Shown one piece after another: positions 58,491 through 64,000 of a DNA stretch of 64,000 nucleotides. The DNA is from Pseudomonas costantinii. Its GTDB lineage: Bacteria > Pseudomonadota > Gammaproteobacteria > Pseudomonadales > Pseudomonadaceae. Made by a program: the position numbers and the translations under genes. Below the pieces are notes generated by a model. That model was not told the DNA's origin, ran no database searches, and saw nothing but the letters and a program-made list of their open reading frames with translations. The number at the start of each line of letters is the position of its first letter. Within the stretch, counting starts at the first letter, position 1. The stretch covers positions 213,827-277,826 of the forward strand of contig NZ_MDDR01000065.1 of NCBI RefSeq assembly GCF_001870435.1, written 5' to 3'.

Positions 58491-60908
58491 ATGAGCACTG
58501 ATGGTGCCTCAAGCCCAAGCCGCCTGCTGCCCAGGCTGCTAGGCGTCTTGCTGCTGATCATGGGCCTGGCCTTGCTGGCCGGCGGCGTCAAGTTGAGCAT
58601 GCTCGGCGGGTCGCTGTACTACCTGCTGGCCGGTATCGGCATCGCCCTGACCGGCGTCCTGCTGCTGGCCACCCGTCGCGCCGCGCTGGGCCTGTACGCA
58701 CTGGTGTTGTTCGCCAGTACCGTGTGGGCACTGTGGGAAGTCGGCCTGGATTGGTGGCAGTTGGTGCCACGTCTGGCCCTGCTGTTCGCCTTGGGCATCG
58801 TCATGCTGCTCCCGTGGTTTCGCCGTCCGTTGCTGCGTGGCCAACCCGCGCCACTGGGCACCGGCGCGCTGAGCGTGGCCGTAGTGCTGGCGGGTGCTGC
58901 CGCTCTGGCCAGCCAATTCACCAACCCCGGTGAAATGGTCAAGACCGGCCAACTGGACCGCGACGCGGTGCCTGGCATGGCCAGCGCTGCACCGACCCAA
59001 GCCGATGGCGACTGGAACTCCTACGGCCGTTCGGCTTTCGGCGATCGCTACTCGCCACTGGCGCAGATCACTCCAGAGAACGCCCACAAGCTGGTACCGG
59101 CGTGGACTTATCGCACCGGCGACATTCCTGGCCCAGGCGATCCCGGTGAGACCACCGCGGAAAACACCCCGCTGAAAGTCAACGGCATGCTCTATGTGTG
59201 CACGCCACACAGCCAAGTCATTGCCCTGGACCCGGACACCGGCAAGGAAATCTGGCGTTTCGACCCGAAGATCAGCACCGAAGGTGCCGCGAACTTCAAA
59301 GGTTGGGCGCACATGACCTGCCGTGGCGTGTCGTATCACGATGACGCTGTGTACGCTTCTGCGCAGAGCCCAACCGGCAACGCCAGTGCGGCGCCCGTCA
59401 GCGCCGTGTGCCCGAAACGTATCTTCGTACCGACTGCCGACACCCGTCTGATCGCCCTGAACGCCGACACCGGCAAGATGTGCGAAGACTTCGGTGACAA
59501 AGGCCAAGTCGACCTGCGTGCCAACATCGGCAGCTTCGCCCCGGGCGGTTACTACTCCACCTCGCCACCGGCCGTGACCAAGAACCTGGTTGTGATCGGC
59601 GGTCACGTGACCGACAACGTCTCCACCGACGAGCCAAGCGGCGTGATCCGCGCGTTCGACGTGCACACCGGCAAGCTGGTGTGGAACTGGGACAGCGGCA
59701 ACCCGGACGACACCACCCCGCTGGCCGAAGGCAAAACCTACACCCGCAACTCGCCGAACATGTGGTCCATGTTCAGCGTCGATGAAAAACTCGGCATGCT
59801 GTATCTGCCGATGGGCAACCAGATGCCCGACCAGTACGGCGGCGACCGCACCCCGGCCTCCGAGAAGTACAGCGCCGGCCTGACCGCCCTGGACATCGAC
59901 AGCGGCCACGTGAAGTGGACCTTCCAGTTCACTCACCATGACCTGTGGGACATGGACGTGGGCGGCCAGCCAAGCCTGATCGATATCAAGACTGCTGACG
60001 GCGTCAAGCAAGCGGTCATGGCTTCGACCAAGCAAGGCAGCATCTATGTGCTGGATCGCAGCAATGGCCAGCCGGTCGTGCCGATCAATGAAATTCCGGT
60101 TCCGCAGGGTGCAGTAGCTGGCGATCACACCGCCCCTACCCAGCCCAAGTCCGACCTGAACTTCATGCCGCCGCCGTTGAAAGAACGCGACATGTGGGGC
60201 GTAACCCCGTTCGACCAACTGATCTGCCGGATCGACTTCAAGTCGATGCGCTACGACGGCCCGTTCACTCCGCCATCGCTGCAAGGCTCGATCGTTTACC
60301 CAGGTAACTTCGGCGTGTTCGACTGGGGTGGCATTTCCGTCGACCCGGTACGCCAGATCGCCTTCGTAAACCCGAGCTACATGGCGTTCAAATCCAAGCT
60401 GATCCCGGCCGCCGACATTGCCAAACAAGGCCCTCGCGTCAGCGAGACGCAAGGCGTACAGCCGAACAAAGGCGCGCCATACGGCGTGATTCTCGAAGCT
60501 CTGCTGTCGCCGATGGGCCTGCCGTGCCAAGCACCGGCGTGGGGCTATGTGGCTGCGGTCGACCTGACCACCCACAAAACCATCTGGATGCACAAGAACG
60601 GCACCGTACGTGATAGCTCGCCGGTTCCGGTCCCGCTGACCATGGGCGTGCCTAGCTTGGGCGGTACGTTCACCACCGCCGGTGGCGTGGCGTTCCTCAG
60701 CGGTACCCTTGATCAGTACCTGCGTGCGTATGACGTGAAAAACGGCAAGCAACTGTGGGAAGGCCGCCTGCCTGCAGGCGCGCAAACCACCCCGATGACC
60801 TACACCGGCAAGGACGGCAAGCAGTACGTGCTGGTCATGGCCGGCGGTCACGGTTCGCTGGGCACCAAGCAGGGTGACTACGTGATGGCGTTTAAACTGC
60901 CGGACTAA
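58491..60908 (+). CDS. gcd: Membrane-bound PQQ-dependent glucose dehydrogenase
   Basis: 805 residues. Five membrane segments occupy about residues 10-140, anchoring the enzyme and binding ubiquinone. The periplasmic beta-propeller follows, with DWNSYGRSAFGDRYSPLAQITPENAHKL, a PQQ-quinoprotein signature, and repeated W-motifs such as GKEIWRFDPK, GKLVWNWDSG and GKQLWEGRLP. It oxidises glucose to gluconate in the periplasm and feeds electrons to the respiratory chain. In pseudomonads this direct oxidation also acidifies soil and solubilises phosphate. AcGGAG lies before the ATG. A strong terminator follows. Confidence 0.96.
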   Translation: MSTDGASSPSRLLPRLLGVLLLIMGLALLAGGVKLSMLGGSLYYLLAGIGIALTGVLLLATRRAALGLYALVLFASTVWALWEVGLDWWQLVPRLALLFALGIVMLLPWFRRPLLRGQPAPLGTGALSVAVVLAGAAALASQFTNPGEMVKTGQLDRDAVPGMASAAPTQADGDWNSYGRSAFGDRYSPLAQITPENAHKLVPAWTYRTGDIPGPGDPGETTAENTPLKVNGMLYVCTPHSQVIALDPDTGKEIWRFDPKISTEGAANFKGWAHMTCRGVSYHDDAVYASAQSPTGNASAAPVSAVCPKRIFVPTADTRLIALNADTGKMCEDFGDKGQVDLRANIGSFAPGGYYSTSPPAVTKNLVVIGGHVTDNVSTDEPSGVIRAFDVHTGKLVWNWDSGNPDDTTPLAEGKTYTRNSPNMWSMFSVDEKLGMLYLPMGNQMPDQYGGDRTPASEKYSAGLTALDIDSGHVKWTFQFTHHDLWDMDVGGQPSLIDIKTADGVKQAVMASTKQGSIYVLDRSNGQPVVPINEIPVPQGAVAGDHTAPTQPKSDLNFMPPPLKERDMWGVTPFDQLICRIDFKSMRYDGPFTPPSLQGSIVYPGNFGVFDWGGISVDPVRQIAFVNPSYMAFKSKLIPAADIAKQGPRVSETQGVQPNKGAPYGVILEALLSPMGLPCQAPAWGYVAAVDLTTHKTIWMHKNGTVRDSSPVPVPLTMGVPSLGGTFTTAGGVAFLSGTLDQYLRAYDVKNGKQLWEGRLPAGAQTTPMTYTGKDGKQYVLVMAGGHGSLGTKQGDYVMAFKLPD

Positions 60909-60930
60909 GCAATACTGGCGGTAAAACAAA

Positions 60931-60960
60931 GGCGGCTACCTGATGGGTAGCCGCCTTTTT
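60931..60960 (+). terminator. Rho-independent terminator after gcd
   Basis: GGCGGCTACC (60931-60940) pairs perfectly with GGTAGCCGCC (60946-60955), followed by a run of T. A-rich sequence on the left lets it also serve the convergent EAL gene. Confidence 0.92.
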
Positions 60961-60973
60961 ATTTTCCGACTTT

Positions 60974-63310
60974 TCACAGCGGTACCCGCTCACGTCGCAT
61001 CCACATCTCAAACGCCATCGCATTCAACGGCCGGCTGATCAAGTACCCCTGGGCCGTGTCGCACTTCCACTTCTTGAGCAATTTCAGGCTGGGCTCGAAT
61101 TCCACCCCTTCAGCCACCACCTTGAGACCCAGGTTGTGGCTCATTTCGATGGTCGAACGCACGATTACGCCGTCACCGCTGGCGCTGTCGAGGTTGCGTA
61201 TAAAGGACTGGTCGATCTTTAACTCCTGCACCGGCAAGCGTTGCAGTTGCGCCAACGATGAATAACCGGTGCCGAAGTCATCCACCGACAGGCTGATGCC
61301 GCAACCGCGCAGTTGCTCCAGCACGCTGAGCGCCTGCTGCGGGTTGTGCATGATGGCGCTTTCAGTGATCTCGAAAATCAGTTGTTCGGCCGGCACTTTG
61401 TATTGCATCAACAAGGCGGTGATGCGAACGGCCAAGTCATCATCGGCCAGGTCGTCTACCGAAATGTTCACTGAGAGCTGAATAAACAACCCGCGCTGCG
61501 CCCACTCGGCAAGTTGCCGGATTGCTTCCTCGATCACCCACTGGGTCAGGCCACTCATGCTGCCCGTGCGTTCCGCCAGGGGAATGAATTCGGTGGGTGA
61601 CACCTGGCCCAAGGTCGGATGCTGCCAACGCAGCAAGGCTTCCGCCTGGCGCACATGGCCGTCATTGAGGTCGAGCTTGGGCTGATAGCACAAGAACAAT
61701 TCGCCCTCGACGACAGCACGGCGCAAGTCGCGGATCAAGGTGATCTGACGCTGGTGAGCCAGGTCGCGGTCTTGCTGGTAGATCTGCAAATGCCCAGGCA
61801 AGGTCGCCGCATCATGCCGAGCAATCGCGGCGCGACTGATCAACTCTTCCACCTGCTGGCCATCGGTGGGATAGGCGGCGATACCGATGCTCACTTCATG
61901 GCGCACTTCGTCATTGCCAATACGCTGGGGTTCGGTGAGCAGTCCATAAAGGCGGTCGGCGCGGGCCACCGCTCGGTCGATCTCGGTGTTTTCCAACAAC
62001 AGCAAGAACTCACTGCCGGCGATACGCGCGGCGGTGTCGCTGGCCAACAGGCACATCGACAAGCACCGGCTGGCTTCACGCAGCATTTCCTCAACACCCT
62101 GGGGGCCAAAGCCTTCGTTGATCACCCGATAGTTTTCAATCCCCAGGTACAACAACACCACTGGCCGCTGCGCACTGATCGCACTGCCCAGGCGCTCCAT
62201 GGCCAGGGCGCGATTGGGCAGGCCGGTGAGTGGGTCATGCAGGGCGTTATGGGCCAGTTGTCGCTCGCGTACGGCGATGCCGCTTTGCATGGCGTTGAAG
62301 GCATTGGCCAGCAAACCGAACTCATCGTGGCTGCGCACCCGCACCGGCGTGCGGTAGTCACCGGCGCCAATCCGCTGGGCCGCCTCCACCAAGGCGTTGA
62401 GAGGACGTGATACCCGGCGCGCCAGGAACAGCGCACCCGCCAGCGACACCAACAGTACCGCCAGCGCAATGACGAGGAATTGCCGGTCCAACGGCCCAAA
62501 CGCCTCCAACGCATGGTCCAGCGGGCTTTGCAGCAACACACGCACTTCATCACCCTCACCGGTGTTGGCCAGCGGTAGCACCTGGCTGAGCACGCGTTGC
62601 CCGTAGAACTGATTGATCTGTGCTTCAGCGTTGAGGTGCGTGTCGCGCAGCGTAGTGATGATGGCAGCCTGGTAGGCGTCAGGCTGGGTGCTGAACAACG
62701 CGCCGACGCGGCCGTCCTGCACGCTGAGGAACGACACCTCAAGGTTGCTCATGGAGCGCAGCTCATCGGCGAACAGCTTGTCCATGGGAAAGCCCATGAC
62801 CACGCGAGCGATGGGCTGCGGGTCGAGCACTTCATCCTGCACCAGCAAATAGGGCTGCCCGTCCATCGCGACGATCAGCATTTGCAAGCCACTGCGCCGC
62901 GCGTGGCGCAAAGCGTCTTCATAGGGAAACGACTGGCCACGAGCAAGCACGGGCAACGTGCTGACGATTACTTTGCCATCCAGGCCCAACACAAATACTT
63001 CGCTGGAACGGATGCCGGTGCCATGCCGACGCAGCGCGGCCAGAATCGGTAAAGGTTCGCCCTCGGCCACCGATTGTTTGAATGGACCATCGACGGTGAG
63101 CCAGTCCAACCCGTATTGCAGGCGGCGCCCGCGCAGGTCAAGCAAGCGCTCGAACACTTGGATACCGGTGTTGAGTTGGACTTGGGCCTGTTTTTCCACG
63201 GCGCTGTTGGTGGCGGCCTTGACGGCGAAGTAGGTGGCGGCCACGACCACCAGCAGCAATAGCGCCAGTACCCCGGCAATGCGGGTTTGGAATGTGTGGC
63301 GCCACTTCAT
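60974..63310 (-). CDS. Membrane EAL protein with degenerate GGDEF domain
   Basis: 778 residues. A membrane segment (IAGVLALLLLVVVAATYFAV) precedes a periplasmic Cache-like sensor (about 45-290). A second segment (FLVIALAVLLVSLAGALFLA) and HAMP come next, then GGDEF and EAL domains. GGDEF is degenerate: the active site reads AGSEF, so cyclase activity is unlikely and a GTP-sensing role is possible. EAL keeps QAEALLRW, SVNIS, FEITES, VDDFGTGYSS and LKIDQSFI, so it should hydrolyse c-di-GMP. ATG 63310 has AGAGGG upstream; in-frame starts as far as 63370 are weaker. It is convergent with gcd. Confidence 0.88.
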   Translation of the reverse strand: MKWRHTFQTRIAGVLALLLLVVVAATYFAVKAATNSAVEKQAQVQLNTGIQVFERLLDLRGRRLQYGLDWLTVDGPFKQSVAEGEPLPILAALRRHGTGIRSSEVFVLGLDGKVIVSTLPVLARGQSFPYEDALRHARRSGLQMLIVAMDGQPYLLVQDEVLDPQPIARVVMGFPMDKLFADELRSMSNLEVSFLSVQDGRVGALFSTQPDAYQAAIITTLRDTHLNAEAQINQFYGQRVLSQVLPLANTGEGDEVRVLLQSPLDHALEAFGPLDRQFLVIALAVLLVSLAGALFLARRVSRPLNALVEAAQRIGAGDYRTPVRVRSHDEFGLLANAFNAMQSGIAVRERQLAHNALHDPLTGLPNRALAMERLGSAISAQRPVVLLYLGIENYRVINEGFGPQGVEEMLREASRCLSMCLLASDTAARIAGSEFLLLLENTEIDRAVARADRLYGLLTEPQRIGNDEVRHEVSIGIAAYPTDGQQVEELISRAAIARHDAATLPGHLQIYQQDRDLAHQRQITLIRDLRRAVVEGELFLCYQPKLDLNDGHVRQAEALLRWQHPTLGQVSPTEFIPLAERTGSMSGLTQWVIEEAIRQLAEWAQRGLFIQLSVNISVDDLADDDLAVRITALLMQYKVPAEQLIFEITESAIMHNPQQALSVLEQLRGCGISLSVDDFGTGYSSLAQLQRLPVQELKIDQSFIRNLDSASGDGVIVRSTIEMSHNLGLKVVAEGVEFEPSLKLLKKWKCDTAQGYLISRPLNAMAFEMWMRRERVPL

Positions 63311-63529
63311 TTCCGTGCCCTCTGGCAGCGTTCGCCTCTCTCTGCCACTGCGTCCCTTTGTCATACGCATCCTTGGCGACTACTGACATGGCGTCAAAAA
63401 AACATCTATTCTGATTAAATATTTAGTATTAGCAGATTAGCTGGGAGTTTGGATAAGTAAACCCAATAAATACCGGGAACTTCATGTCATTTTATTGGCG
63501 AATGCGGGTTTGATTGGGCGGATTGCTGT

Positions 63530-63655
63530 GTACATATCCGTTGTTTGGGTAACGGCGGCCTAGGGTTTCGCCCTTACGGCGACTCACTTTGGAAAAGCCC
63601 CAAAGTAAGCAAAGGGCTCTTGCCCCACCACTCGGCACCTCGCCTAGGCTCGGTG
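63530..63655. repeat. Partial copy of the palindromic element
   Basis: From GTACATATCCGTTG onward this repeats the left half of the element at 16051, including CTTACGGCGACTCACTTTGG, AAAGTAAGCAAAGGGCTC and CCACCACTCGGCACCTCG. Some internal bases are lost (AGCCCC in place of AGCCGGAATGCCGG...). The right half differs and runs into other repeat DNA. Confidence 0.85.
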
Positions 63656-63811
63656 TGCCCGCACTCCGGCACGGCTGCGCGGGTCGCCGCGATGGGCCAT
63701 CCCTGGCCCAGCGCGGCTAAACCGGCATCCTTGCCGGTTTACCCGCTCCACCGTGCCTACTTGCGGCCAGCGTGGTTTAACGGGGCGCCTAAGATCAAAG
63801 TCAAAATCAAC

Positions 63812-63987
63812 AGCACGGCGGCCTGAAAGCCGACCTGAGTGGTGTAGATCAAAAGCGGTAAAACATGTGAGCGAGCAAGCCCTCCCACATTTTTAATCTC
63901 CATACATCAGGGATGACTGCAATCTGCCCTGCTTCTGATCTGGCTTTTGCTCCACACCACTCAGGTCGGCTTTCAGGCCGCCGTGCT
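63812..63987. repeat. Composite repeat with 34-bp perfect inverted arms
   Basis: The arm at 63812-63845 (AGCACGGCGGCCTGAAAGCC...) is perfectly complementary to 63954-63987. Inside lies a REP-type sequence (63869-63891, on the minus strand TGTGGGAGGGCTTGCTCGCT), a form very common between Pseudomonas genes. The 63311-64000 region therefore holds repeats and no gene that I can support. Confidence 0.82.
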
Positions 63988-64000
63988 CTGCTTTTGATTT

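Noticed and set aside
58539..60929. A 796-codon open frame on the minus strand
   Set aside because: It is the exact shadow of gcd. Its translation is low-complexity, rich in His, Gly, Arg and Val with no family features, as expected from GC-rich antisense frames.

Overview
This window reads as chromosomal DNA of a Pseudomonas of the P. fluorescens group. The evidence is the GC-rich codon use, Pseudomonas-type gene neighbourhoods (acidic amino acid ABC transporter with AauS/AauR, glpM, membrane glucose dehydrogenase, YN-GYP regulator) and intergenic REP/REPIN repeats of the kind known from this group. I see no tRNA, rRNA, phage, insertion sequence or CRISPR array.

Layout. 1-339 is the end of a TonB-dependent receptor. 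340-7581 holds the glutamate/aspartate transporter operon, its sensor kinase and sigma-54 activator, and glpM; the promoter region carries an exact TTCGG-N4-CCGAA site, a near copy and a well-spaced -24/-12 promoter. 7718-14977 (minus strand) is a tightly coupled six-gene operon: phosphatase, PLP aminotransferase, alpha/beta hydrolase, N-acyltransferase, histidine kinase, NtrC-type regulator. It has its own putative -24/-12 promoter and a palindromic upstream site, so it looks like a self-regulated small-molecule pathway of unknown product. 15205-24368 mixes a MipA/OmpV porin-like protein, a DsbA-family protein, an alpha/beta hydrolase with a MetR box, metR, GNAT, NUDIX, a doubly degenerate YN-GYP response regulator, zinc-free ribosomal protein L31B with a Zur-like box, an APC permease and a nitrilase-family amidase. 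24461-28797 has a LuxR-type regulator, an FMN/iron-sulfur glutamate-synthase-like protein, two small enzymes and an OpgC-type membrane protein.

28869-45275 is the most unusual region: two giant paralogous proteins (2169 and 1625 aa) with repeated N-terminal modules, leucine-rich repeats and a C-terminal NEL-type E3 ubiquitin ligase-like domain. Between them lie a proline-type permease and an atypical 1052-aa bifunctional peptidoglycan synthase. The second giant gene has its ribosome binding site inside a perfect 10-bp hairpin.

45329-53113 (minus) is a nine-gene chaperone-usher fimbrial operon with pap/mrp-like order. 53636-54921 is a PadR regulator plus siderophore-interacting ferric reductase pair (YqjI/YqjH type) with a palindromic operator. 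Then come two small genes, a ZnuD-like zinc receptor with a second Zur-like box, a REPIN, a palindrome of two exact DnaA boxes, glucose dehydrogenase gcd, and an EAL protein with a degenerate GGDEF domain. The last 0.7 kb is composite intergenic repeat. All functions are inferred by reading the sequence; no database search was run.
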